A stretch of DNA of 39,353 nt, taken from NCBI GenBank assembly GCA_903844645.1, contig CAIMUP010000113.1, positions 1-39,353 of the forward strand. Reading direction: 5' to 3'. The position numbers were made by a program, and so were the translations under genes. How positions within the stretch are numbered: position 1 is the stretch's first letter; each line of letters starts with the position of its first letter. The notes beneath the pieces were generated by a model, which was not told the origin of the DNA, ran no database searches, and saw only the letters and a program-made list of their open reading frames with translations. This DNA comes from an uncultured Bacteroidota bacterium. Lineage in GTDB: Bacteria > Bacteroidota > Bacteroidia > AKYH767-A > JABDAW01. Below are positions 8,661-16,933 of the stretch, in pieces.

Positions 8661-9305
8661 ATGACAAAAGACTTTATCCCCCAAAAAATTGCTCTTTTAA
8701 GAGCCTGGTTATTGAATTTTTTTAACGCCCTTCCCGGGCAAGCCGCTGCCGTCCACCAAACTACCACGCAGGTGAACGCTACCAAAGCAATTGCGCAAAC
8801 TGGCATGGATAAAATTGATGCCTTGGTGAATGCCAAAGCGGCGCAAAAAGCTGCCGTTACTGACCTGCATACCTGGCAGAAACCAGGCGGAACGGGCTTG
8901 GCTGTGCTTCGCAAAAATATTGATGATATCAAGGGCGATCCGGGATACAATTCTACTATCGGAGGAATTCTCAGGACGGTCGGTATCCACGAAGAATTTG
9001 ATGCTATTGATTTCAAACCTACGGGTGAAGCTATCGGGCAGCCTGGTTATATTTTGCTTAACTTTGTAAAGCATGGTGTTGAATTAATGTGCCTTGAATT
9101 TCGCTTGAAAGGAACCACGGAATTTATTCATTTAGGCAACGTGAAAGATTCAGGATTTCACCATGTATATACGTTGCCGGTTGTTGTTCCTCCGGTAACT
9201 CCTGCTGTTCATTCTGTCGTTTTGGAATATAGATTTACTGGCGTTATGCACGATGTTTTGATTGGTCATCCATCCGATTTAATCGTGGTAACTTTCGAGT
9301 TGTAA
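8661..9305 (+). CDS. Unknown protein, helical N-terminus and beta-rich C-terminus
   Basis: This 214-residue product has no signal peptide. Residues 1-75 are predicted helical and alanine-rich (ALPGQAAAVHQTTTQVNATK). The middle is mixed, and the C-terminal third looks like a beta-sandwich (VVLEYRFTGVMHDVLIG). I do not recognise a family. Composition and a good terminator directly downstream support a real, separately terminated gene. No -7 element with a good match is seen upstream, so the promoter may lie in or before array C. Confidence 0.7.
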   Translation: MTKDFIPQKIALLRAWLLNFFNALPGQAAAVHQTTTQVNATKAIAQTGMDKIDALVNAKAAQKAAVTDLHTWQKPGGTGLAVLRKNIDDIKGDPGYNSTIGGILRTVGIHEEFDAIDFKPTGEAIGQPGYILLNFVKHGVELMCLEFRLKGTTEFIHLGNVKDSGFHHVYTLPVVVPPVTPAVHSVVLEYRFTGVMHDVLIGHPSDLIVVTFEL

Positions 9306-9326
9306 GAGCTTAAGGAATAGTAAATC

Positions 9327-9363
9327 AAAAGCCCTCCGGTGATGAATCGGAGGGCTTTTTTTA
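9327..9363. terminator. Rho-independent terminator between convergent genes
   Basis: An 8-bp stem (GCCCTCCG at 9331-9338 with CGGAGGGC at 9348-9355), flanked by AAAA and a T7 run, could terminate in both directions between the unknown gene and divIC. Confidence 0.9.
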
Positions 9364-9383
9364 TGGAAAATAATGCCAGGATT

Positions 9384-9695
9384 TTACCGCAATATGCGCT
9401 TGCCTTGTTCATCCACAAAGATAAAAATATCTTCATTAGGCTTCTTCATCAGATACTTCTCTCGGGCATACGTTTCGAGGTTCTTTTTGCTCGATGTCAG
9501 GTAATGGAGTTCGCGGTTATTCTTCTCGATTTCGTCTTTATAAAATTGCTCATCATGCCTGATTTCAGCAAGCTTTTGTCGGTAATGATACTGTACGATG
9601 AAGTTGTTATCATCGAAGAATGCAATCCAAATTACGAAGCAAATAATGGACAACACATACTTGTTTTTTAGGCGGGGTAATATCTTTTTCATCAT
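9384..9695 (-). CDS. Septum formation initiator DivIC/FtsB family protein
   Basis: This 103-residue bitopic membrane protein has a short basic cytoplasmic N-terminus, one transmembrane helix (YVLSIICFVIWIAFFDDNNF), a coiled-coil (residues about 40-75, YRQKLAEIRHDEQFYKDEIE) and a family-typical end (ETYAREKYLMKKPNEDIFIF). By analogy with FtsB/DivIC it would act in the divisome together with an FtsL-like partner. Length and layout are normal for the family. Either of two adjacent ATG codons could be the start. Confidence 0.88.
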   Translation of the reverse strand: MMKKILPRLKNKYVLSIICFVIWIAFFDDNNFIVQYHYRQKLAEIRHDEQFYKDEIEKNNRELHYLTSSKKNLETYAREKYLMKKPNEDIFIFVDEQGKRILR

Positions 9696-9785
9696 TTAAT
9701 TATTTATGGCAAAATTAATGAAATCATCCTCTAATAAAACCTAAGCGACCGAGAATTTATAAACAGATTTATTAACAAACAAACC

Positions 9786-11417
9786 TTATTCTTCCGTCAT
9801 AAAAGGATAGCGGTAATCCTTGGCAGGGTCGAAGGTTTCTTTGATAGTTCGGGGCGAAACCCAACGAAGGAGATTAATCATAGAACCGGCTTTGTCGTTC
9901 GTGCCGCTACCTCTCGCACCGCCAAAAGGCTGCTGCCCGACAACGGCTCCGGTGCATTTATCATTGATATAGAAATTGCCGGCTGCATTCACTAATTTTT
10001 TCGCAGCCAAATCAATGGCATAACGGTCTTGGGAAATAACTGCCCCAGTGAGGGCATAAGTGCCGGTGCTATTTATTAGTTCAAGGGTTTCTTCAAACTT
10101 CTTTTCATCATAAATATAGATGGTCAGCACGGGTCCGAAGATTTCCTCGCACATGGTAACATACATCGGGTTCGTGGTAACAAGAACCGTGGGGCGAACA
10201 AAATATCCTTTCGATTTATCATACGTCCCACCGGCAATGATTTCTACTTCACTGCTTTTCTTGGCATCCTCGATGTATGCGGCAATCTTATCAAAGGATT
10301 TCTCGTCAATCACGGCATTAAAGAAGTTGCTGAAATCTTCAGTAGGACCCATCTTTATTCCATTCACTTCGGCTACCAATTGCGCCTTAACATCAGCCCA
10401 GATAGAGGCAGGGATATATGCCCTCGAACATGCCGAACACTTCTGTCCCTGATATTCAAAACTGGCACGAACCAAGTTCGCGACCAACACCTTTGCATCA
10501 GCACTTTCGTGAGCCAGCATAAAGTCTTTGCCACCCGTTTCGCCAACGATTCGTGGGTAGGATTTGTATTTATAGATATTACTGCCGATGGTTTTCCATA
10601 CATCCTGAAAAACCGCGGTACTACCCGTAAAATGTATCCCCGCAAAGTCCTTATGATTAAAAATAACATCTCCGGCAACCGGACCGGACACATAGATAAG
10701 ATTAATAACACCATCGGGTAAGCCTGCTTCGCGGAAGATTTCCATAATAACATTGGCAGAATAGATGGCGGTATTGGAGGGTTTCCATACGACTACATTG
10801 CCCATCATGGCAGCACTGGACGGAAGGTTTCCGGCAATGGCGGTGAAGTTAAATGGGGTCAAGGCAAATACAAAACCCTCCAATGGGCGTTGCTCGATAC
10901 GATTCCAAACACCTTTGGATGAACTGACTTGTTGCGCAAATATCTCGCGCATATATTCTACATTAAACCGGAGGAAATCGGATAGCTCGCAAGCGGCATC
11001 TATCTCTGCCTGATACACGCTTTTCGATTGTCCGAGCATGGTGGCGGCATTGATTTTTCCGCGATACGGTCCACTGATTAATTCTGCGGCTTTCAGGAAG
11101 ATGGCGGCACGGTGTTCCCAAGGAAGATTGACCCACATTTCCCTTGCATTTAATGCAGCTTCTATGGCGGCTTCTACGTGGCTTTCATCTCCTGCATGGT
11201 AGTAGCCAAGGATAAGTTGATGATCATGCGGAGGACGCATGGCTACCTTTTTATTGGTACGGAATTCTTTGCCTCCGATATACATGGGTACATCTATTTC
11301 TTTGCTGCGCGCTTCTGCCAGTGCAGCTTTTAAGAGTTTCTTTTCGGTACTGCCCGGAACGTAGTTTAACACCGGTTCATTGGTTGCCTTGGGCACATTA
11401 AATATTCCTGATGACAT
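9786..11417 (-). CDS. pruA: L-glutamate gamma-semialdehyde dehydrogenase (1-pyrroline-5-carboxylate dehydrogenase)
   Basis: This 543-residue enzyme of the aldehyde dehydrogenase superfamily would oxidise glutamate semialdehyde to glutamate in proline degradation, using NAD(P)+. The general base lies in GETGGKDF (Glu293) and the catalytic cysteine in YQGQKCSAC (Cys327). The cofactor-binding WKPSNTAIYSA segment is intact, and the length fits the stand-alone bacterial enzyme. No proline dehydrogenase is adjacent, so the pathway partner must lie elsewhere. A TACTTTTG promoter element sits 24 nt upstream. Confidence 0.95.
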   Translation of the reverse strand: MSSGIFNVPKATNEPVLNYVPGSTEKKLLKAALAEARSKEIDVPMYIGGKEFRTNKKVAMRPPHDHQLILGYYHAGDESHVEAAIEAALNAREMWVNLPWEHRAAIFLKAAELISGPYRGKINAATMLGQSKSVYQAEIDAACELSDFLRFNVEYMREIFAQQVSSSKGVWNRIEQRPLEGFVFALTPFNFTAIAGNLPSSAAMMGNVVVWKPSNTAIYSANVIMEIFREAGLPDGVINLIYVSGPVAGDVIFNHKDFAGIHFTGSTAVFQDVWKTIGSNIYKYKSYPRIVGETGGKDFMLAHESADAKVLVANLVRASFEYQGQKCSACSRAYIPASIWADVKAQLVAEVNGIKMGPTEDFSNFFNAVIDEKSFDKIAAYIEDAKKSSEVEIIAGGTYDKSKGYFVRPTVLVTTNPMYVTMCEEIFGPVLTIYIYDEKKFEETLELINSTGTYALTGAVISQDRYAIDLAAKKLVNAAGNFYINDKCTGAVVGQQPFGGARGSGTNDKAGSMINLLRWVSPRTIKETFDPAKDYRYPFMTEE

Positions 11418-11441
11418 AGTTTCTTTTATTAATTAACGCTG

Positions 11442-11449
11442 CAAAAGTA
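11442..11449 (-). promoter_or_regulatory. -7 element TACTTTTG for pruA
   Basis: TAnnTTTG match, in TACTTTTGCAGC context, 24 nt upstream of the pruA start. Confidence 0.75.
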
Positions 11450-11476
11450 GTAAAAGCAGCGGACTTAATTTCTGTT

Positions 11477-11905
11477 TTATTTACCTTTTTCTGCTTTCAT
11501 TTCATTGAGCATCTTGATGATGACATCGAGCTTTTCGACCTCGATGGTGTTGAGTTGTTTGGCTAATGCTTCTATCTCGAGTTTGGCATCTACATTCGTT
11601 TGAAAATCTTCTTCGGCATGGGCGCGGTCTCTTTCGTTTTGGCGGTTTTGTGCCATCATGATGATGGGTGCGGCGTACGCTGCTTGGGTAGAGAATACGA
11701 GGTTCAGGAGGATGAAGGGATAGACATCCCAGTGGTAGCAGAAGGCGACGACATTGAGGATCATCCAGATGGCGACGATGATGGTTTGGATGATGATGAA
11801 TCGCCAGGAGCCCATGTTGTTGGCTACTTTGTCTGCGAGGCGTTGTCCGAAGCCGAGGGTTTCGGCGTGCTTGGCGTGCCATGTTTTTTTTGGTCCTTTG
11901 CTCAT
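11477..11905 (-). CDS. DUF1003 membrane protein
   Basis: This 142-residue protein matches the DUF1003 family: a cytoplasmic N-terminus, the FGQRLADKVANNMGSWRFI signature, two transmembrane helices (IIIQTIIVAIWMILNVVAF and YPFILLNLVFSTQAAYAAP), then an MMAQNRQNERDRA segment and a coiled-coil C-terminus. The function of the family is not established. It lies 59 nt upstream of pruA on the same strand, but pruA has its own promoter. Confidence 0.9.
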   Translation of the reverse strand: MSKGPKKTWHAKHAETLGFGQRLADKVANNMGSWRFIIIQTIIVAIWMILNVVAFCYHWDVYPFILLNLVFSTQAAYAAPIIMMAQNRQNERDRAHAEEDFQTNVDAKLEIEALAKQLNTIEVEKLDVIIKMLNEMKAEKGK

Positions 11906-12049
11906 TGTTTGTGGTATTTTACTATGGTGAATTAGTGGTTATTGGTTTAGTATATTGGTTTCTTTTTATGGGATGCAAAGAAACGAATCGGTGGGGAAAG
12001 GGTTTGGGGGATTTTCGGGTACCACTGCGCGAGGGATGGTAGGGGCTTG

Positions 12050-12155
12050 GTTGCCGCCTTTTGGTGGGGTCTTTTCGTGGGGAGGGCGGCAACGGAACCC
12101 CCGAACAGCCCGACCGCTGCTGCCTGTTGGTGGGGACTTTGGTGGGAGGCAGCAG
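12050..12155. other. Two related G-rich-loop stem-loops in tandem
   Basis: Stem-loop 1 pairs GTTGCCGCC (12050-12058) with GGCGGCAAC (12085-12093). Stem-loop 2 pairs CTGCTGCC (12117-12124) with GGCAGCAG (12148-12155). The loops are clearly related: both contain TTGGTGGGG, then a CTTT-containing segment, then GTGGG. Stem differences are compensated on both sides at two positions, so pairing is kept while sequence changes. This GC-rich patch stands out from the surrounding DNA and is not explained by either neighbouring gene. It may be a REP-like element or part of a structured RNA. Confidence 0.55.
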
Positions 12156-12207
12156 GGGACGCGCCAAAAGGGTTTAAAGTTTGAGGTTTATGGTTTAAAG
12201 TAGGGTT

Positions 12208-12221
12208 GGAATTGCAAATCC
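12208..12221. repeat. Dispersed 14-mer GGAATTGCAAATCC, copy 1
   Basis: The exact reverse complement of this 14-mer occurs at 29819-29832, and a partial copy (GGATTGCAAAT) lies near 32179. All three are intergenic. Confidence 0.5.
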
Positions 12222-12236
12222 TGACCGACAGGGATG

Positions 12237-12426
12237 CCAAAATCGGGGGAGGTTTTACTAAAACTGCCGTCGGTTTTCCTAAAACCTCCCCCGATTTTTC
12301 TAAAACCTCCCCCGATTTTTCCAAAACTTCCCCCGATTTTTCCAAAACCTCCCCCGATTTTTCCAAAACTTCCCCCAGTTTTCCCAAAACTCCCCCCAGT
12401 TTTCCCAAAACCTCCCCCGATTTTCG
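12237..12426. repeat. 21-bp tandem array D with an inverted edge unit
   Basis: Eight 21-bp units with core AAAACCTCCCCCGATTTT run from 12259 to 12426, very homogeneous in the middle. Just to their left (12237-12257) is one unit in reverse orientation (AAAATCGGGGGAGGTTTT), which can pair with any of the forward units. The array lies between two leftward genes, downstream of the pyrophosphatase gene and beyond its terminator. The C-rich strand is on +. Long frames through it are artefacts of the period. Confidence 0.92.
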
Positions 12427-12484
12427 GGGTGCTGCCGTGGCATTCTGCTCTGTTTACATTGAAAAGGATGTTTCGAGGAACGAA

Positions 12485-12517
12485 AAAGCCCTCCTGACAG
12501 TGTGTCGGGAGGGCTTT
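12485..12517 (-). terminator. Terminator of the pyrophosphatase-YceI gene
   Basis: A long stem (AAAGCCCTCC...GGAGGGCTTT with a further GAC/GTC extension) lies about 20 nt beyond the stop codon and is followed on the minus strand by a T run. Confidence 0.88.
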
Positions 12518-12538
12518 GGATTAGATATTTCGGGTTCG

Positions 12539-15247
12539 TTACTTCGCTGCGGAGGTTTCGATGGAGAAGGTGATTTTGACGTCGTCGCCTAAGCCGGGAC
12601 CGGATTTGCCGATGTGAAACTCGCTTCGTTTGATGGAGTATTCGCCCTCGAAAGTATAGATGCTAGGCTTGTTATTTCGCTTGGTTTCTCCTGCATAATT
12701 AAAGGGTAGCTCGACATCTTTAGCCACGTCTTTGATGGTGAGTTTTCCTTTGGCGACGTATTTGAATTGCTTGTCTTTCGTGGAATCTATCGAGGTGGCA
12801 TGGAAGGTAATCTTAGGGAATTTGTCGGCATCGAAGAAGTCTGGACTGCCGACGTGTTCGTCGCGGAAGGTATTGTTGGTTTTAATGGACTTTACATCGA
12901 GGGTTAAGTCCATCGTCGTGGTCTTCATGTCGCCAGTGAGGTTCACAAAACCGGTATCGGCATCTACTGTTCCGCGAGCGGTGGAGAGGGCATGTTTCAA
13001 TGAAAAACCAATCCACGAATGCGCTTTATCGAATACATAAGTGCCTTTCAAGGGAGTAATATCTTGAGAGATACTCATGGAAATTTCGGTAGCTTTCTTA
13101 TCCATCGCAGCTTCCTTCGCGCCACTGTCCACGGCAATGTGCGGAGCAATAACGAGGGAAACGATTGACATCAGTTTAATCAAAATATTCATTGAAGGAC
13201 CAGAAGTATCCTTGAAAGGATCACCAACAGTATCCCCAGTAACAGAGGCTTTGTGGGCATCTGAACCTTTGTATTCCATCTTACCATTAATGTCCACACC
13301 TTTCTCGAAACTCTTCTTGGCATTGTCCCATGCGCCGCCTGCATTCGATTGGAAAATAGCCATCAACACACCAGAAACCGTAACACCTGCAAGTACTCCG
13401 CCTAAGATTTCTGCACTGGATGTATCCTTAAATACACCCTTCAATCCGAAACCGATAATAATTGGAACTAATAACGCCAATGCACCAGGCATAATCATCT
13501 CTCTCAAAGCTGCTTGGGTAGAGATAGCGACACACTTTTCATATTCCGGTTTGCCAGTGCCTTCCATGATTCCAGGAATTTCACGGAACTGACGACGAAC
13601 TTCTTCAACCATCGCCATAGCAGCACGTCCAACCGCAGAAATTGCCAAGGCAGAAAAGACAAATGGTATCATACCTCCGATAAATAATCCTGCAAGTACG
13701 GGAGCTTTGTATAAGTCAATAGAAGTAAGTTTAGTAAGCCCGACAAAGGCAGCAAACAAAGCCAATGAAGTCAATGCGGCAGATGCAATCGCGAAGCCTT
13801 TTCCGGTAGCAGCCGTAGTGTTACCTACTGCATCGAGTATGTCGGTTTTCTCACGAACTTCTTTTGGAAGATGGCTCATTTCGGCGATACCACCAGCGTT
13901 ATCCGCGATAGGACCGAAGGCATCAATCGCTAATTGCATGGCTGTTGTTGCCATCATTCCTGCCGCTGCGATGGATACTCCATAAAGCCCTGCAACCATG
14001 TATGAACCAACAATTCCTAATGCAAGAACGATAATTGGCATTGCGGTACTCATCATCCCGACACTCAATCCAGCAATGATATTCGTAGCTGCACCTGTCG
14101 AAGATTGGCGAATGATAGAATTAACTGGCTTCCTTCCCATGGCGGTATAATATTCGGTAATCATGGAGATTAAAGCTCCTACCATCAAACCAATAACCAC
14201 AGAATAAAACACGCCCATGTTACTGAAATCTTGTCCGCGGAAGTTCAGATTCTCTGGCAATACCCAACGAATTATAAAGAAAGAAGCAACCGCCGTCATA
14301 ACGATAGAAGACCAATTCCCCATGTTTAATGCACCTTGAACATTCGTGCCGCCTTCTTTAATCTTCACAAAGAACGTACTGATGATAGAAAAGATAGTTC
14401 CCATTCCGGCAATAAGCATTGGCAATAACATAGGACCGATTCCTCCGAAGTTATCATGCGAAACAATCTCTCTTCCGAGAACCATCGTTGCTAACATCGT
14501 TGCTACATAAGACCCAAATAAATCGGCTCCCATACCAGCAACGTCACCAACATTGTCTCCAACATTATCTGCTATGGTAGCAGGATTACGTGGATCATCT
14601 TCAGGAATTCCGGCTTCTACTTTCCCTACTAAATCAGCTCCGACATCGGCAGCTTTTGTGTAGATTCCTCCACCGACTCTTGCAAAAAGGGCAATACTTT
14701 CTGATCCCAAAGAGAACCCTGTCAATACCTCCAAAGCGCGTTCCATTTCTTTGCCATTTACATCGGCTCCGTGGACGAACATATATTTGAATAAAATAAA
14801 CAATGAACCCAATCCCAATACCGCCAAACCAGCTACTCCCATGCCCATTACGGAACCTCCCCCGAAGGAAACGCTCAATGCTTTTGATAAACTCGTACGA
14901 GCGGCTTGTGCAGTTCTGACATTCGCCTTGGTCGCGATTTTCATCCCAATAAATCCTGCCGAAATCGAGAATAATGCCCCAACCACAAATGCTCCTGCTA
15001 TTAAAGGAGAAGAATTCTCTCCTGAATACCCGATATACATCAAAAATAAAACCGCGAGGATGACATAATATGCCAAGATTTTATACTCCGCCTTCAAAAA
15101 CGCCATTGCGCCATCGGCGATATGCTTCGCTATCTCGGTCATTTTTTCATCTCCGGCATCTTGCCGAACCACCCACTTTGCCTTTATATAACAATAAAAC
15201 AAAGCCACTAACCCGAAAACGGGCACTAAATAAATCACATTTTCCAT
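12539..15247 (-). CDS. hppA: K+-dependent membrane pyrophosphatase fused to a C-terminal YceI-like domain
   Basis: Residues 1-about 712 are an ion-pumping membrane pyrophosphatase that couples PPi hydrolysis to H+ and/or Na+ export. The acidic PPi/Mg site ([20 protein letters not shown], then DNVGDNVGD, residues 201-235) and the second acidic site ([18 protein letters not shown]) are intact. [10 protein letters not shown], with Ala rather than Lys, is the K+-dependent signature. The helix-6 position that is Glu in Na+ pumps (DLFESY) is Gly here (DLFGSY), and a Glu appears in the preceding helix (GSESIALF), so ion choice is unresolved. Residues about 730-902 form a YceI-like lipid-binding beta-barrel domain ([15 protein letters not shown] to the end). 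Such pumps place the C-terminus outside the cytoplasm, so the domain would be periplasmic, where free YceI proteins work. The frame is continuous through a short linker. Confidence 0.92.
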   Translation of the reverse strand: MENVIYLVPVFGLVALFYCYIKAKWVVRQDAGDEKMTEIAKHIADGAMAFLKAEYKILAYYVILAVLFLMYIGYSGENSSPLIAGAFVVGALFSISAGFIGMKIATKANVRTAQAARTSLSKALSVSFGGGSVMGMGVAGLAVLGLGSLFILFKYMFVHGADVNGKEMERALEVLTGFSLGSESIALFARVGGGIYTKAADVGADLVGKVEAGIPEDDPRNPATIADNVGDNVGDVAGMGADLFGSYVATMLATMVLGREIVSHDNFGGIGPMLLPMLIAGMGTIFSIISTFFVKIKEGGTNVQGALNMGNWSSIVMTAVASFFIIRWVLPENLNFRGQDFSNMGVFYSVVIGLMVGALISMITEYYTAMGRKPVNSIIRQSSTGAATNIIAGLSVGMMSTAMPIIVLALGIVGSYMVAGLYGVSIAAAGMMATTAMQLAIDAFGPIADNAGGIAEMSHLPKEVREKTDILDAVGNTTAATGKGFAIASAALTSLALFAAFVGLTKLTSIDLYKAPVLAGLFIGGMIPFVFSALAISAVGRAAMAMVEEVRRQFREIPGIMEGTGKPEYEKCVAISTQAALREMIMPGALALLVPIIIGFGLKGVFKDTSSAEILGGVLAGVTVSGVLMAIFQSNAGGAWDNAKKSFEKGVDINGKMEYKGSDAHKASVTGDTVGDPFKDTSGPSMNILIKLMSIVSLVIAPHIAVDSGAKEAAMDKKATEISMSISQDITPLKGTYVFDKAHSWIGFSLKHALSTARGTVDADTGFVNLTGDMKTTTMDLTLDVKSIKTNNTFRDEHVGSPDFFDADKFPKITFHATSIDSTKDKQFKYVAKGKLTIKDVAKDVELPFNYAGETKRNNKPSIYTFEGEYSIKRSEFHIGKSGPGLGDDVKITFSIETSAAK

Positions 15248-15306
15248 ACTTTTATATTCTATTAAATTTTATTTCAAATCACAAGCCCCGCCATTGTCAG
15301 GGGCGG

Positions 15307-15314
15307 CAAATTTA
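15307..15314 (-). promoter_or_regulatory. -7 element TAAATTTG for hppA
   Basis: TAnnTTTG match 60 nt upstream of the start. The leader contains a GCCCC/GGGGC stem (around 15283-15302) that may affect expression. Confidence 0.65.
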
Positions 15315-15435
15315 GAAATATAATAGCAATTGCCAAACTAATACGTCTTCTTTGCCTTTTATTGCATTCCCCGAAGAGGGGAAATGTCATAAAAGGATAA
15401 CATTAAATACTCCAGAAAAAATTCTTCAACCCTCT

Positions 15436-15452
15436 TTTTGGAGCCTCCAAAA
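15436..15452. other. Short perfect palindrome upstream of hppA
   Basis: TTTTGGAG and CTCCAAAA pair around a single base. It is nested between an outer inverted pair, ATAAAAGGATAA (near 15391) and TTATCCTTTTAT (near 15463). It could be a terminator or operator; its function is unknown. Confidence 0.35.
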
Positions 15453-15492
15453 GCCCCAATTTTATCCTTTTATAAGCTAAAACCTTCCCTAA

Positions 15493-15702
15493 GCATCAAG
15501 AATATTTCTACAGCCTTAATGGAATTTTCCTTGACCTTAATGGAATTTTCCTGACCCTTATTGGAATAATTCCTACCCTTAATGGAATAATCATTAAGCA
15601 TAAAGTGCCACGGTTTATGCTTAAGGAAGATTCTATTAAGGTGAAGTCATTGCACTTTAACCTTAAAGAAGTTTCCATTAAGCCTAAAGAATTTTTAGGG
15701 AG
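15493..15702. repeat. Diverged 21-bp tandem array E around a central hairpin
   Basis: About ten 21-bp units can be followed in strict phase from 15493. Left units read CCTTAATGGAATTTTCC. Right units carry the inverted form (TTTCCATTAAGCC). Between them is a perfect 7-bp hairpin GCATAAA/TTTATGC (15598-15620). Sequence identity between units is low but no unit gains or loses a base. The rest of the 15248-15855 gap holds the hppA promoter, the palindrome at 15436, and nothing else I recognise. Confidence 0.75.
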
Positions 15703-15855
15703 ATTTAGCAGAATTAAGGCGAAGAAGGGAAACTTTTGGGCATAAATCCACTCCTTATATATAGGGGCTTTTTTTAAATTCCTGAAAGGTCAATTTTCTT
15801 CCCGCTATGTTTGGAATGGAATAATCATCCCCAAAAAATCGTGCCGGCAGGGATA

Positions 15856-16308
15856 TTATTCCCCGTTTTCGTACCCCTGGTCTATCAAAAGATTTTTGGA
15901 TAATGCCGCAGAAACCGCCAATTCATCGCAGCGTTCGTTTTCGGGATGCTCGTTATGCCCCCTCACCCACTGGAATTTTACTTTATGTTTTGGATAAACC
16001 TTCAGAAACCGTCGCCACAAATCGGGATTCTTTTTATCCTTAAAACCCTTCTTCTCCCACCCGAAAACCCAACGCTTTTCGATGGCATCAATCACATACT
16101 TGGAATCGGAAGTAACCACCACCTCCTGCCCCTCATTTTTAATGCACTCCAAAGCAACGATGACGCTCAACAATTCCATGCGGTTGTTGGTTGTATGGCG
16201 GTATCCCTGCGAAATTTCTTTGTAATGAATTCCTGATTTCATGATGATTCCATAGCCCCCCGGACCAGGATTTCCTCGCGATGAACCGTCGGTATAAATA
16301 TGTATCAT
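15856..16308 (-). CDS. rnhA: Ribonuclease HI
   Basis: This 150-residue RNase HI would cleave the RNA strand of RNA-DNA hybrids, for example Okazaki primers and R-loops. The catalytic residues are in place: Asp7 (YTDGSSRGNPGPGG), Glu45 (NRMELLS), Asp67 (TSDSKYV) and Asp128 (ENERCDELA), with His118 in VRGHNEHPEN. The length is normal. Its ATG overlaps the purN stop by 4 nt (ATGA), so the two are translationally coupled at the end of a leftward run. Confidence 0.96.
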   Translation of the reverse strand: MIHIYTDGSSRGNPGPGGYGIIMKSGIHYKEISQGYRHTTNNRMELLSVIVALECIKNEGQEVVVTSDSKYVIDAIEKRWVFGWEKKGFKDKKNPDLWRRFLKVYPKHKVKFQWVRGHNEHPENERCDELAVSAALSKNLLIDQGYENGE

Positions 16309-16895
16309 AACAATTCTTTTATTTGGTCAAACTCCCCGAGAATCCTTTCGATGACCACCGGGTAATAATGATGTTCCAAGCGGTGTGTCTTCTCGGCAAG
16401 CATCTCCACAGTATCGCCCTTATCAATGCGGCATTTGGCTTGGTAAATAATCTCTCCCTCATCAAAGTTTTTATTCACATAATGGATGGTAATGCCGCTC
16501 ATCGCCTCTTTTTTCTTTAATATCTCTTCAAATACCTTGTTGCCATACATCCCCTTGCCGCCATACTTGGGCAACAAGGCAGGATGAATGTTGATGATCT
16601 TGCCATCGAATTCATCAATAATATTCTCTGGCAACAGCCACATAAAGCCCGCCAGCACGATTAAATCTATCTTATCTTCGATTAATTTATTAAGCACCTT
16701 TTCATTAGAATATAAATCTTCTTTATTAAATAACTTGACCGGAATACCCCATTTGAAAGCCTTCTCAAGAACAGGTGCACCCTCTTTATTGCAATACAGG
16801 CGTGTTACTTTAATACTTTTATGGTCTTTGAAATACCGGAAAATCCAATCGGCATTGGTTCCCTCACCAGAGGCAAAAATGGCAATATTATTCAT
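16305..16895 (-). CDS. purN: Phosphoribosylglycinamide formyltransferase
   Basis: This 196-residue enzyme would transfer a formyl group from 10-formyltetrahydrofolate to GAR in purine synthesis. The catalytic trio is visible: Asn102 and His104 in INIHPALLPKYGG, and Asp145 in NFDEGEII. The N-terminal FASGEGTNA loop binds the substrate phosphate. It lies 38 nt downstream of the histidine kinase gene and is coupled to rnhA by an ATGA overlap. No other purine gene is present. Confidence 0.95.
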   Translation of the reverse strand: MNNIAIFASGEGTNADWIFRYFKDHKSIKVTRLYCNKEGAPVLEKAFKWGIPVKLFNKEDLYSNEKVLNKLIEDKIDLIVLAGFMWLLPENIIDEFDGKIINIHPALLPKYGGKGMYGNKVFEEILKKKEAMSGITIHYVNKNFDEGEIIYQAKCRIDKGDTVEMLAEKTHRLEHHYYPVVIERILGEFDQIKELL

Positions 16896-16933
16896 ATACT
16901 AAATTACAGACAAAAGATAAAAATTTCGAGGGG

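Noticed and set aside
12206-12592. 128-codon + strand frame and a 153-codon - strand frame through array D
   Set aside because: Both strands stay open because the period is a multiple of 3 and the units lack stops. There are no start signals, no family, and one frame overlaps the pyrophosphatase terminator and gene end.
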